Of a stretch of 64,000 nucleotides of DNA, positions 43,457-52,154 are shown in pieces. The notes under the pieces are model-generated. The model did no database searches and was not told the origin of the DNA. It was given only the letters and a program-made list of their open reading frames with translations. Origin of the DNA: an uncultured Oscillospiraceae bacterium (GTDB taxonomy: Bacteria; Bacillota; Clostridia; Oscillospirales; Oscillospiraceae). The stretch is from contig CAJUOT010000004.1 in the NCBI GenBank assembly GCA_910588135.1, forward strand, positions 25,809 to 89,808, written 5' to 3'. How positions within the stretch are numbered: position 1 is the stretch's first letter; each line of letters starts with the position of its first letter. The position numbers and the translations under genes are program-made.

Positions 43457-44038
43457 ATGCCGGGAAAAGAGGAATTCATCGAGATCTATCAGGAGCACAT
43501 CCACCGGGAGGGGTCCGCCGAGCTGCTGGACTATCTGGAAAACAAGAGCGACTTTTTCACCGCCCCAGCCTCCGCCCGGTTCCACGGCTCCTACGCCGGG
43601 GGGCTGTGCGACCACAGCGTGAACGTGTTCCGCTGCCTGGAGGCGTACCTGGAGCGCCCCCGGGTCAAGGAGGTGTACGGGCTGGAGGCGCCCATGGAAT
43701 CTGCGGCCATCGCCGGCCTGCTCCATGACCTGTGCAAGATCGGCTGCTACAGGGCGGGCACTCGGAACGTGAAGGACGAGGCCACGGGCAAGTGGGAGAA
43801 GGTGCCCACCTTCTTCTACGAGGACAAGCTGCCCTATGGCCACGGGGAGAAGAGCGTGTACATCATCTCCGGCTTCATGCGCCTCACCCGGGAGGAGGCC
43901 ATGGCCATCCGCTGGCACATGGGCTTCTCCGGCCCGGAGGACGACCGGGTGGTGGGCCAGGCGCTCCAGCAGTATCCCCTGGCCTTCGCCCTGGCTACGG
44001 CGGACATGGAGGCGTCCTACTTCCTGGAAGGAAAATAG
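43457..44038 (+). CDS. HD-domain hydrolase
   Basis: 193 residues from the ATG at 43457 (AGGAGG upstream). HD metal residues appear in GGLCDHSVNVFRCL, AIAGLLHDLCKIGCY and YGHGEKSVYIISGF, ending with ATADMEASYF. The layout recalls the HD half of YhaM-type 3'-5' exonucleases without its OB domain, or a nucleotide phosphohydrolase. A run of 12 G lies 23 bases after the stop. Confidence 0.85.
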   Translation: MPGKEEFIEIYQEHIHREGSAELLDYLENKSDFFTAPASARFHGSYAGGLCDHSVNVFRCLEAYLERPRVKEVYGLEAPMESAAIAGLLHDLCKIGCYRAGTRNVKDEATGKWEKVPTFFYEDKLPYGHGEKSVYIISGFMRLTREEAMAIRWHMGFSGPEDDRVVGQALQQYPLAFALATADMEASYFLEGK

Positions 44039-44060
44039 GGCAAGCCCCTCTCCGCTCCGC

Positions 44061-44072
44061 GGGGGGGGGGGG
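44061..44072 (+). repeat. Poly-G tract of 12
   Basis: Twelve consecutive G between the HD gene and the terminator. It is the longest homopolymer I noticed in the window. Confidence 0.85.
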
Positions 44073-44130
44073 CGCAGTGTCTTGCCCGCGCCGGCCCGGG
44101 GGGCGCCGTACTTCCCGGAAAAGCATAGGA

Positions 44131-44162
44131 AAAGCTCCCCCGGTTTTCGCCGGGGGAGCTTT
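44131..44162. terminator. Bidirectional terminator between HD and HAD genes
   Basis: AAAGCTCCCCCGG / CCGGGGGAGCTTT with loop TTTTCG. Confidence 0.9.
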
Positions 44163-44166
44163 GCGG

Positions 44167-44979
44167 TCAATAGCGCTTGTCCAGGATTTCGATGGCCTGG
44201 GCCACGGCGTGCTCGTCGCAGCTGCCCAGAATCCGGGCCCCCCAGTCCTTCACGGGCTGGGAGCAGTTGGACGGGGCGAAGGGGATGGCGCTCAGGGCCA
44301 GCATGGGGATGTCGTTCTGGTTGTCCCCGATGCAGTAGAGGTTTTCCCGGGAAACGCCCAGCAGCTCCGCCGCCTTTGCCACCATGCTCCCCTTGTGGCT
44401 GCCCTTGGCGGTGACCTCCAGCAGGTAGGGGTTGGAAAAGATGGCTTCATAATGCGCGCCCCAGAGCCGGAGGAGGCGGGCCTGTACCTCCTTCAGACAG
44501 GGCTCGTCCTGCTCCAGAAGCACCTTGGTCCAGGGGGTGGGCATCTCGCCGATGGGGCAGAGGATCTGCCGCCCCCCCACCCGCTCCAGGTGGGCCGTGG
44601 TGACCGCGTTGGGGTTGTGGACATAGATGCTGTCGCCGTGGTACGCCTCCAGGGCCAGGTCGGGGAAGTCCCGGAACAGCGACCCCAGCCGGGCGGGGGC
44701 GCCGGCGTCCAGGAAGGTCTGCGTCAGATAGCGGTCTTCATCGTAGTCGTAGAGGGCGGCGCCGTTGGACAGCACCACCGGGGCGTTGAGGGACAGCCCC
44801 TCCGCCTCAATCTGGGGGGTGAAGGTGCGGTGGGCCCGGCCGGTGGCCACGGAGAAGCGACCGCCGTTTTCCTGAAAATAGCGGATGGCGGCGTGGTTCT
44901 CGGAGGAGACGGTGTGGGTGCTGTTATATAGGGTGTCGTCGTAGTCGCTGTAAAACAGCACGCCGTCGAATTTGGCCAC
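44167..44979 (-). CDS. Cof-type HAD phosphatase
   Basis: 270 residues. HAD motif I SDYDDTLYN supplies the nucleophile Asp, motif II is VATGRAH, motif III Lys lies in KGSMVAK, and motif IV is CIGDNQNDIPML. The C2B cap lies between. Such proteins remove phosphate from sugar phosphates or flavin/thiamine-related compounds. It is 12 bases downstream of thiT, so it falls under the TPP riboswitch and may act on a thiamine-pathway phosphate; that link is inference. Confidence 0.92.
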   Translation of the reverse strand: MAKFDGVLFYSDYDDTLYNSTHTVSSENHAAIRYFQENGGRFSVATGRAHRTFTPQIEAEGLSLNAPVVLSNGAALYDYDEDRYLTQTFLDAGAPARLGSLFRDFPDLALEAYHGDSIYVHNPNAVTTAHLERVGGRQILCPIGEMPTPWTKVLLEQDEPCLKEVQARLLRLWGAHYEAIFSNPYLLEVTAKGSHKGSMVAKAAELLGVSRENLYCIGDNQNDIPMLALSAIPFAPSNCSQPVKDWGARILGSCDEHAVAQAIEILDKRY

Positions 44980-44991
44980 GTAAATCAGTCC

Positions 44992-45582
44992 TTATTTCAA
45001 ATCTTCCCCGTCAAAATACCGCTTCAGCGGTGTGGTGTACAAAATCCAGGCCACCACGCTGGTGAGCATGATCTCCGCCAGCATATAGCTGCCATTATAA
45101 AGAATGGAATACACGGGGCCGGTCCAACCGTATTCGTTGGGCCACAGGGCGTCCCAGATCCACCAGCCGGTGATGAAATGGCAGGCCAGCCGGAGCAGGA
45201 ACGTCACCACAATACCCAACACCAGGCCCAGCCGGGGGTCCTTCGTTTTGCCTTTGAACATCCCGGCCAGACCGATGAGGGTGTAGGGCACGACGTAATC
45301 CAGCAGAACAATGCCCGCCGCCATAAAGGCGGAGGTGGCGTACTGCACGTTGTTCAAGCCCAGCACCAGCTGGAGCAGGCTGTAGGCCACGGCGGCGATG
45401 AGCCCACGGCTCACGCCGTACCGCCAGGAGATGAGCACCAGGGGCAGCATGGAGCAGATGGTGAGGCCGCCGCCCAAGGGAAAGTCGATCTTGGGGAATT
45501 CGCTGAGCACGGTGCCGATGGCAATCATGATGGCGCTCTCCACCAGCCAGCGCACCGTGTTGTGGGATTTGCTGTTTGACAT
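44992..45582 (-). CDS. thiT: Energy-coupled thiamine transporter S component ThiT
   Basis: 196 residues with about six membrane helices. LVESAIMIAIGTVLSEFPKI, MLPLVLISWRYGVSRG and FITGWWIWDALWPNEYGW (the Trp-rich thiamine site) match ThiT. It works with a shared ECF module encoded elsewhere. AGGAGG precedes the ATG, and a TPP riboswitch lies upstream. Confidence 0.95.
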   Translation of the reverse strand: MSNSKSHNTVRWLVESAIMIAIGTVLSEFPKIDFPLGGGLTICSMLPLVLISWRYGVSRGLIAAVAYSLLQLVLGLNNVQYATSAFMAAGIVLLDYVVPYTLIGLAGMFKGKTKDPRLGLVLGIVVTFLLRLACHFITGWWIWDALWPNEYGWTGPVYSILYNGSYMLAEIMLTSVVAWILYTTPLKRYFDGEDLK

Positions 45583-45597
45583 TGTCGTTCCTCCTTA

Positions 45598-45780
45598 AAA
45601 ATAAGTATACCGCAATGCAAACGGTGCAATGCGGTAAGTGAGAGAAACGACAACGGCCCATCTTGTCAGCTCCACTTCCTACGCCGGCATTACCCGGATC
45701 AGGTTCAAGGGACCGGGAACTGCAATTTGTTCCACATCTCAGCCGGGAATGGCTCCCAGCGCCCCTGTGATATTCCATTC
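45598..45780 (-). ncRNA. TPP riboswitch with terminator
   Basis: The minus strand carries the THI-box blocks GGGGCGCTGGGAGCC, GGCTGAGAT, GAACCTGATCCGGGTAATGC and GGCGTAGGAAG. A hairpin built on TACCGCA / TGCGGTA (45607-45635) with a T-rich tail follows before the thiT ribosome site. Thiamine pyrophosphate should shut off thiT and the HAD gene. Confidence 0.96.
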
Positions 45781-45980
45781 ACTTTGCGGTGTCCCTATTG
45801 TATGCCATGGGGGCGGCGCTGTCAAGAGCCATAGGCAAATGGACGAAAAAACGGGCGGATTTTTGTCGGTTTTGCCAGGGCCCCAACAAAATGTGCCTCC
45901 CTTCCGCAAAAAGCCGCCAGGGGCAACAAGATATGCCCCCGGAAAACGGGCCGGAGACGGCCGCAGGGGAAATTCAGGGG
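45781..45980. other. Intergenic, no gene seen
   Basis: About 200 bp between the divergent riboswitch and the promoter of the M23 peptidase gene. I see no frame with a ribosome site, and no repeat of families A-E. Confidence 0.5.
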
Positions 45981-46009
45981 TTGACGAACGCGGGAAAATG
46001 GTGTAGGAT
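45981..46009 (+). promoter_or_regulatory. Promoter of the M23 peptidase gene
   Basis: TTGACG (45981-45986), 17 bp, TAGGAT (46004-46009). A TGTAACCA-N2-TTGTAACCA direct repeat follows at the transcript start. Confidence 0.7.
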
Positions 46010-46095
46010 AGGCCTGTAACCAATTTGTAACCATTATTGCAGTTTTGTTACGGTTTTGTTTGCTCGAAAACCAACGCGTACAGGAGGGACCTTTC

Positions 46096-47886
46096 GTGAA
46101 GCAGGCCGAGAGAGACCACGAGAAGATACACAAGCGGAGCGAGGAGGCCGGGTCCGGCGCCCGGGACGCCGCCAAAGCGGGCGGCGCGGGCGGCCCCGTC
46201 TCCTGGAGGAGCTATATTGAGCAGGCCGAGGCCGCGGAGAAGCAGGCGGCGCGGGAGGCCGCGAAGGCCCGGGCCGCCGAGATCAAGGCGGCCAAGAGGC
46301 GTTTTCAGCCCAAGGCCCTGGCGGAGAAGGCCAGGGCTGCCGCCGGTGCGGTGAAGGGGCAGGCGGAGCGGGTCCGGGCCGCCGCCGGCGCCGCGAAGGG
46401 GCAGGCCGCCCAGGGCCAGCTGAAGGAGAAGGCCGCCCAGGCCGGGCAGGCGCTGGCCCGGGCCGCCGGGTCCGGCTGGGAGCGTGTGTGCGACTTCACC
46501 GCCGGCGGCTGGGACAGGGCCAGCGCCGCGCTGGGCAGGGTGCGCTCTGTGGTGGAGCGGCATCCCGTGTCCCCGCTGCTGTACGTGACGCTGCTGGCGG
46601 TGTTCATCGGCGTGGCCGCCTTCCAGGGGACGTACGCCCGGGCCTATGTGATGGAGGTGAACGGCCAGGAGGTGGCCGTGGTGGCCAGCCCGGACGAGAA
46701 GGACGCCATCGTCAGCAACATCGAATCCCGGGCTTCCGACATCCTGGGCGAGCAGTACGACTATGAGGCGGAGATCTCCCTGACCCCGGTGTACGCCGCC
46801 CCCAGCGAGCTGAGCGACACCGCCCAGGTGGAGGATACGCTGTTTGAGGACGTGGGCGCCCTGGTGACCGCCTACTCCCTGCGGGTGGACGGCCAGGAGC
46901 TGGGCCGCGCGGCCACCCAGGAGGAGCTGTACCGGCTGCTGGACGAGGTGGCCCAGCCCTACCTCACCGAGAACACCATCAGCTATGAGTTTGTGGAGTC
47001 GGTGGAGGTGTGCCCCATCGAGGTGCCCGCCAACACCCAGTATGATGTGGAAGCCATCCGCACCATCCTCCATCAGATGGAGGTGGAGCAGGCGGTATAC
47101 GTGGTGGAGAAGGGGGACACCTTCAACGCCATCGCCTACTCCCTGGATATGTGGCCCAACGAGCTGTCCGTCCTCAATCCCGACGTGATTGTGGATAAAC
47201 TCTGGGTGGGCCAGGAGCTGGTGATTCAGCAGGCTGTGCCCTACCTGTCCGTGATGAACGTCACCGACGAGACCTATGAGGAGGAAATCCCCAGCCCGGT
47301 GGAGTATATCGAGACCGCCGACCTCTATGTGGGCAGCACCCGCGTGAAGGAGCAGGGCGAGGACGGTGTGGCCCGGGTCAACGCCCACGTCACCTATATC
47401 AACGGCGTGGAGGAAGAGCGGGAGATCGTCTCCTCCGAGACCCTGAAGGAAGCCACCACCACCTACACCTACACCGGCACCACCCCACGGCCCAAGACCG
47501 CGTCCACCGGCCACTATATCTGGCCGGTGCGGGGACGGGTCACCTCCAACTTCGGCAGACGCAACGTCTCCGTGGGCAACAGCTACCACCTGGGCATTGA
47601 CATCGCCGTCCCCACAGGCACGGCGGTCAAGGCGGCTGACGGCGGAACGGTCATCACCGCCGGGTGGAAGGGCACCTATGGCAAGCTGGTGGCCATCCGG
47701 CACGACAACGGCACCGTCACCTATTACGCCCACAACTCCTCCATCTCGGTGAGCGTGGGGCAGAAGGTGTACCAGGGCCAGATCATCGCCCGGGCCGGCA
47801 GCACCGGCCGCTCCACCGGCTCCCACTGCCACTTCGAGGTGCGGGTGAACGGCACCAGCGTCAACCCCAGGAATTACCTGCCCTGA
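46096..47886 (+). CDS. Membrane-anchored M23 endopeptidase with LysM and G5 domains
   Basis: 596 residues from a GTG start (AGGAGGG seven bases before). An Ala/Lys-rich cytoplasmic region (about 20-140, coiled and repetitive) precedes one membrane helix (SPLLYVTLLAVFIGVAAF, about 160-177). LysM (VVEKGDTFNAIAYSLDMWPN, about 345-390) and G5 (about 410-470) follow. The LytM/M23 zinc peptidase has HLGID and HCHFEV (about 500-590). It should cut or bind peptidoglycan at the surface. It has its own promoter and terminator. Confidence 0.93.
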   Translation: MKQAERDHEKIHKRSEEAGSGARDAAKAGGAGGPVSWRSYIEQAEAAEKQAAREAAKARAAEIKAAKRRFQPKALAEKARAAAGAVKGQAERVRAAAGAAKGQAAQGQLKEKAAQAGQALARAAGSGWERVCDFTAGGWDRASAALGRVRSVVERHPVSPLLYVTLLAVFIGVAAFQGTYARAYVMEVNGQEVAVVASPDEKDAIVSNIESRASDILGEQYDYEAEISLTPVYAAPSELSDTAQVEDTLFEDVGALVTAYSLRVDGQELGRAATQEELYRLLDEVAQPYLTENTISYEFVESVEVCPIEVPANTQYDVEAIRTILHQMEVEQAVYVVEKGDTFNAIAYSLDMWPNELSVLNPDVIVDKLWVGQELVIQQAVPYLSVMNVTDETYEEEIPSPVEYIETADLYVGSTRVKEQGEDGVARVNAHVTYINGVEEEREIVSSETLKEATTTYTYTGTTPRPKTASTGHYIWPVRGRVTSNFGRRNVSVGNSYHLGIDIAVPTGTAVKAADGGTVITAGWKGTYGKLVAIRHDNGTVTYYAHNSSISVSVGQKVYQGQIIARAGSTGRSTGSHCHFEVRVNGTSVNPRNYLP

Positions 47887-47912
47887 GCGGCGGCCCGCAC
47901 AACAGAGCTTGG

Positions 47913-47948
47913 TTTCACCCCCGGCAAAAGCCGGGGGTGAAATTTTTT
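47913..47948 (+). terminator. Terminator after the M23 gene
   Basis: TTTCACCCCCGGC / GCCGGGGGTGAAA with loop AAAA, then TTTTTT. Confidence 0.95.
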
Positions 47949-47979
47949 CAAAAAAATCGAACAAAATCTCAAAAAGCTC

Positions 47980-48008
47980 TTGACAAACTCGAACGATTAT
48001 ATTATTAT
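47980..48008 (+). promoter_or_regulatory. Promoter of the 116-residue gene
   Basis: TTGACA (47980-47985), 17 bp, TATTAT (48003-48008). The palindrome GAACGTTC (48039-48046) lies in a leader of about 110 bases. Confidence 0.85.
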
Positions 48009-48125
48009 GAGAAAAAATAAAACATATAGTCGAAGCGAGAACGTTCACAAGGCAAATAAGTGCCGGTTTATGGGACCCAATGGATGCTATGCTGGACCTA
48101 TCCTGATACGAGGAGGCTTTGAGCC

Positions 48126-48476
48126 ATGAAAAGTGCGTATTATACCTTTACCACTTGGGAGCAGGGACAGCTGGCCGCCGGGTTTGGCGGCGGCCTGGAC
48201 AGCGGCAGGCAGTCCGTGATTGTCCGCCAGCCCGCGCAGAAGGCCCGCCCTGCGGGCGGGGACAACGTGGTGGATCTGGCCGCGTGGCGGGCGGCGAACC
48301 AGGAGCTGTGGGGCGAGGCCGGCCAGGATGCGTACGCGCAGGAGGAACCGGCGGTGGAGGTTCCCGCGCCCAGGGTCCGCCGGAGCCGCGCCGCCCGGGC
48401 ATATTCCGAGCTGGCGTCCATCCTGGCCGTGGCCGGGACGGCGCTGGCGCTGCTGGCGTGGGTGCTGCTGTTCTGA
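48126..48476 (+). CDS. Tail-anchored small protein, unknown
   Basis: 116 residues. The soluble N-terminus MKSAYYTFTTWEQGQLAAGF leads to an acidic/Pro linker, RRSRAAR, and a C-terminal membrane helix (LASILAVAGTALALLAWVLL). CGAGGAGG precedes the ATG. A consensus promoter, long leader and terminator (48491-48525) support a regulated single gene. No family recognised. Confidence 0.72.
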   Translation: MKSAYYTFTTWEQGQLAAGFGGGLDSGRQSVIVRQPAQKARPAGGDNVVDLAAWRAANQELWGEAGQDAYAQEEPAVEVPAPRVRRSRAARAYSELASILAVAGTALALLAWVLLF

Positions 48477-48490
48477 GGGAAAAGAGACAA

Positions 48491-48525
48491 GACGCCGTCC
48501 CGGCTGTCCGGGGCGGCGTCTTTCT
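48491..48525. terminator. Terminator between the convergent small gene and mutS
   Basis: AGACGCCGTCCCGG / CCGGGGCGGCGTCT (one G.T pair), loop CTGT, then TTTCTGTTTT. Confidence 0.88.
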
Positions 48526-48536
48526 GTTTTGGGATG

Positions 48537-51161
48537 TCACAGGCGGGTTTTCAGGGTGTAGAGCAGGTTCATGGCCTCAATGGGGGTGAGGGTCTCCACG
48601 GAGGCGGCGCGCAGCGCGGCCAGCACCTCCGCCCCCGCCATGTCCCCCAGGGACACCTGGGCCCCCGCCTCCGGCCCGGGGGGCGGGGGGGCCGTCCGGC
48701 CCTGGGCCTCCAGCTCCGTCAGAATCTCCCGGGCCCGGTCCACCACCCGGGCGGGGACCCCGGCCAGCTTCGCCACCTCCACGCCGTAGCTCTGGTCCGC
48801 CCCGCCGGGGACGATCTTGCGCAGGAAGACGATGCCGTCCCCCCGCTTTTTGGCGGCGATGTGGTAGTTTTTCACCCCTTCGATGGAGCGCTCCACCTCG
48901 GTGAGCTCGTGATAGTGGGTGGCGAACAGGGTCTTGGCCCCCAGGCGGCGCCTGTCGGCGCAGTGCTCCAGCACCGCCCGGGCGATGGACATACCGTCAT
49001 AGGTGGACGTGCCCCGCCCGATCTCGTCCAGGATGAGCAGGGAGCGGGAGGTGGCGTTTTTGAGCATATTGGCCACCTCGGTCATCTCCACCATGAAGGT
49101 GGACTGGCCCGCGCTCAGGTCGTCGGAGGCGCCGATCCGGGTGAACACCCGGTCCACCACCCCGATCCGGGCGGACTTGGCCGGCACAAAGCTGCCCATC
49201 TGGGCCATGAGCACGATGAGGGCCACCTGGCGCATATAGGTGGATTTGCCCGCCATGTTGGGCCCGGTGATGATGGACAGGCGGTTTTCCCCGCCGTCCA
49301 TGTGGGTGTCGTTGGGGACAAACATGGAGTCCTTCAGCATCCGCTCCACCACCGGGTGGCGGCCCTCCCGGATGTCGATGACGCCGCTGGCGTCCACCGT
49401 GGGGCGGCAGTAGCCGTTCTGCACCGCCGCGGCGGCGAAGGAGCACAGCACGTCCAGCCGCCCCACGCAGGCGGCGGCCTCCTGCACCCGGCGCACCTGC
49501 TGGGAGGCGGTGTCCCGCAGCTGGCAGAACAGGGTGTACTCCAGGGCGGTGACCCGGCTCTGGGCGGAGAGAATCTCGTGCTCCAGGTCCTTCAGCTCCT
49601 GGGTGATGAAGCGCTCGCAGTTCACCAGGGTCTGCTTGCGGATATAGTCCTCCGGCACCATGGCGTAGTAGCTCTTAGACACCTCGATATAGTAGCCGAA
49701 CACCTTGTTATAGCGCACCTTCAGGCTCTTGATGCCGGTGCGCTCCTTCTCCCGGCCCTCCAGGGCGGCCACCAGGTCCGCCCCGTGATCCAGAACGTCC
49801 CGCAGGCGGTCCACCTCCGGGTCGTAGCCCGGGCGGATGAAGCCCCCCTCCCGGATGGTGAAGGGGAGGCGGTGCTCCCCGTCCTCGTCCCGGATGGCGG
49901 CGTGCAGGGTCTGCTCCAGCCCGTCCAGCCCGTCCAGCCCCCGCAGGACGGGGGCCAGGGCGCGGCCCGCCACGGCCTGACCCTGGGCGGCCAGCTGGGG
50001 CAGCACCGCCAGCCCGTCCGCCAGGGAGAGCACGTCCCGGGCGTTGGCGGAGCCGTACACCACCTTGCCGATGAGCCGTTCCAGGTCGGGGACGCGCCGG
50101 AGGGTGAGGACCAGCTCCTCCCGGGCCACCCCGTCCCCCGCCAGGGCGGCCACCGCGTCCTGCCGGCGGGCGATGGCGGCGGGGGAGCGCAGGGGCTGCT
50201 CCAGCCAGGCGCGGATGAGGCGGCGGCCCATGGGGGTTTTGCTCTTGTCCAGCACCCACAGCAGGGAGCCGCGCTTTTCCTTGCCCCGGATGGTCTCGGT
50301 GAGCTCCAGGGTGCGCCGGGCGGTGAGGTCCAGCTCCATATAGGTGCGATCCAGCGCCTCCTCCAGCACCAGGGGGCCCAGGTGGCGCAGGTCGGTCTTC
50401 TGGGTTTCCTTCAGGTAGGCCGCCAGCGCCCCCGCCGCCTGGAGGCACAGCCGGGGGCCGTCCTCCTGGGGAAAGGGCTCGTCCGCCCCGCGCAGGCCGC
50501 AGGAGGCCAGCGCCTCCCCCGCCAGGGCGGGGCGGAAGCGGACCTCGGGGGCGGACTGGCACAGGCAGCCCAGCCGCTCCCGCAGGAACTGGGCCAGCTG
50601 CCCGTTAGAGGCGGCGGAGTCGGACAAAATGGCCTCGCTGGGCGGGCAGGCGGCCAGGGCGTTGGTCAGGTGGGGGAGATAGTCCCGCCCCAGAAAGGGG
50701 GCGGCGGAAAACTGGCCGGTGGACAGGTCGCACCGGGCCAGGGCCGCACCGGCGCTGTCCTCGTACACGGCGCAGATATAGTTGTTGCGGCCCTCGTCCA
50801 GCATCTCGTCGGCCATGGCGGTGCCGGGGGTGACGATGCGGATCACGTCCCGGTCCACCAGCCCGCGGGCCTCGGCCGGGTCCTCCATCTGCTCGCAGAT
50901 GGCCACCTTGTACCCCCGCTTGATGAGGCGGGCGATGTAGCTCTGGGCGGAGTGGTAGGGCACGCCGCACATGGGGGTGCGCTCCTGCTCCGGTTTGCCC
51001 CGGTCCCGGGTGGTGAGGGTGAGGCCCAGCTCCTCCGCGCCCAGCTTGGCGTCGTCATGGAACATCTCATAGAAGTCGCCCAGCCGGAAAAACAGCAGGC
51101 AGTCGGGGTGCTGCTCCTTCACCCGCCAGTACTGCTTCATCATGGGGGTCAGTTCGGCCAT
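48537..51161 (-). CDS. mutS: DNA mismatch repair protein MutS
   Basis: 874 residues starting MAELTPMMKQYWRVK. N-terminal mismatch-binding motif FFRLGDFYEMF carries the Phe-x-Glu wedge. Clamp and lever domains follow, with ATPase Walker A TGPNMAGKSTYMRQ, Walker B LLILDEIGRGTSTYDG and the ATHYHEL switch. The start at 51161 fits the family; an upstream extension would read through repeat D1. No mutL is adjacent in the window. Confidence 0.97.
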   Translation of the reverse strand: MAELTPMMKQYWRVKEQHPDCLLFFRLGDFYEMFHDDAKLGAEELGLTLTTRDRGKPEQERTPMCGVPYHSAQSYIARLIKRGYKVAICEQMEDPAEARGLVDRDVIRIVTPGTAMADEMLDEGRNNYICAVYEDSAGAALARCDLSTGQFSAAPFLGRDYLPHLTNALAACPPSEAILSDSAASNGQLAQFLRERLGCLCQSAPEVRFRPALAGEALASCGLRGADEPFPQEDGPRLCLQAAGALAAYLKETQKTDLRHLGPLVLEEALDRTYMELDLTARRTLELTETIRGKEKRGSLLWVLDKSKTPMGRRLIRAWLEQPLRSPAAIARRQDAVAALAGDGVAREELVLTLRRVPDLERLIGKVVYGSANARDVLSLADGLAVLPQLAAQGQAVAGRALAPVLRGLDGLDGLEQTLHAAIRDEDGEHRLPFTIREGGFIRPGYDPEVDRLRDVLDHGADLVAALEGREKERTGIKSLKVRYNKVFGYYIEVSKSYYAMVPEDYIRKQTLVNCERFITQELKDLEHEILSAQSRVTALEYTLFCQLRDTASQQVRRVQEAAACVGRLDVLCSFAAAAVQNGYCRPTVDASGVIDIREGRHPVVERMLKDSMFVPNDTHMDGGENRLSIITGPNMAGKSTYMRQVALIVLMAQMGSFVPAKSARIGVVDRVFTRIGASDDLSAGQSTFMVEMTEVANMLKNATSRSLLILDEIGRGTSTYDGMSIARAVLEHCADRRRLGAKTLFATHYHELTEVERSIEGVKNYHIAAKKRGDGIVFLRKIVPGGADQSYGVEVAKLAGVPARVVDRAREILTELEAQGRTAPPPPGPEAGAQVSLGDMAGAEVLAALRAASVETLTPIEAMNLLYTLKTRL

Positions 51162-51226
51162 CTTCGACACGCTCTCTTTCTGATACGCGGCGGGGGGACT
51201 CCCCGCCGCGCAAGGCTTTATATGGT

Positions 51227-51298
51227 GTAGGGGCGGACATTGTCCGCCCATGCGTTTGCGCGACCGTCTCTGTGCGGGCGCACAATGTGCGCCCCTAC
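51227..51298. repeat. Family D palindromic element D1
   Basis: 72 bp with inverted ends GTAGGGGCGGACATTGTCCG+CCC (51227-51249) and GGGCGCACAATGTGCGCCCC+TAC (51276-51298), 21 of 23 bases matching as inverted copies. Each end is itself a hairpin. The right end contains the mreC stop codon. Confidence 0.88.
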
Positions 51299-52125
51299 TT
51301 TCCGTAATCCACAATCACGTAGACATATTGTACGCCGCCGATGTCCGCCGCGGGCTGCACCTGGGCGTAGCGGCTGACGCCGTCCGCCTCCACGCAGAGC
51401 GTCCGCACCGAACCCACCGCCAGCCCCGGGGGATACACCCCGCCCAGGCCGGAGGTGGTCACCTGGTCGCCGGTGACCAGCCGCGCCTCCTCCGGCAGGT
51501 AGGACAGCCGCAGCAGCCCGTCCAGCATGAGGGTGAAGTCCCCCTCCAGGATGGCGTCCTCGTCGGTGCGGGCGATGCGGCCCCCCAGCTTCAGGTCCGG
51601 GTCCAGAATGGTGGTGACCAGGGAGGAGTTCAGGCCGGCCTCGGTGACCACGCCGATGAGGTGGCCGTACTGGTCGATGACACAGTCGTCCGCCGCCACG
51701 CCGGCCAGGGTGCCCTGGTCGATGGTCAGGTCGGACGACCAGTTGGAGGAGCGGCGCCGGACCACGCTGGCGCTCCGGTATTGCAACTCCGGCCGGGCCT
51801 GGGCCAGGCCCAGCAGGTCCTTGAGGCGCTGGTTCTCCCGGGCGGCATCCTGCCCGGCGATGGCGTCCCGCTCCAGCTCCGCCACCCGCTGGCGCAGGGC
51901 CTCGTTTTCTGCCGCCAGCTCCTCATAGCGGAAGGTCTTGTCGTATTGGGCCTGGGTCCAGCCGGCGACGGTGCTGGAGACCGCCCGGAAGGGGGTGGCC
52001 AGCGCTTCCAGCGCGGTGGACAGGGGGTTGAACCCCAGGATCTGGGAGCCCAGGGCCAGCACCGCCGCCAGCAGGGCGGCGGCGACGAGCAGCAGCCCGC
52101 CGTTATTCCGGAAAAATTGCCTCAT
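51295..52125 (-). CDS. mreC: Rod shape-determining protein MreC
   Basis: 276 residues. An N-terminal membrane helix (GGLLLVAAALLAAVLALGSQ), a coiled coil (about 65-105) and two beta-barrel domains with DQGTLAGVAADDCVI and VTTSGLGGVYPPGLAVG. It scaffolds elongation enzymes. The TAG stop lies inside repeat D1. The usual next gene, mreD, is missing, and mutS follows the repeat. Confidence 0.95.
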   Translation of the reverse strand: MRQFFRNNGGLLLVAAALLAAVLALGSQILGFNPLSTALEALATPFRAVSSTVAGWTQAQYDKTFRYEELAAENEALRQRVAELERDAIAGQDAARENQRLKDLLGLAQARPELQYRSASVVRRRSSNWSSDLTIDQGTLAGVAADDCVIDQYGHLIGVVTEAGLNSSLVTTILDPDLKLGGRIARTDEDAILEGDFTLMLDGLLRLSYLPEEARLVTGDQVTTSGLGGVYPPGLAVGSVRTLCVEADGVSRYAQVQPAADIGGVQYVYVIVDYGK

Positions 52126-52154
52126 AGATATACTTGCTCTCCTATCCGCGCCGT

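Noticed and set aside
44992..45790. tRNA-like GGTTCAAGG sequence upstream of thiT
   Set aside because: The surrounding blocks are the conserved THI-box elements, so it is a TPP riboswitch and not a tRNA T-arm.
48039..48046. LexA box at GAACGTTC
   Set aside because: The Firmicutes site needs four bases between GAAC and GTTC; here there are none. Kept only as a palindrome.
51162..51314. N-terminal extension of MutS
   Set aside because: It would translate repeat D1; the family begins at MAELTPMMKQYW-like sequence with a site at 51161.
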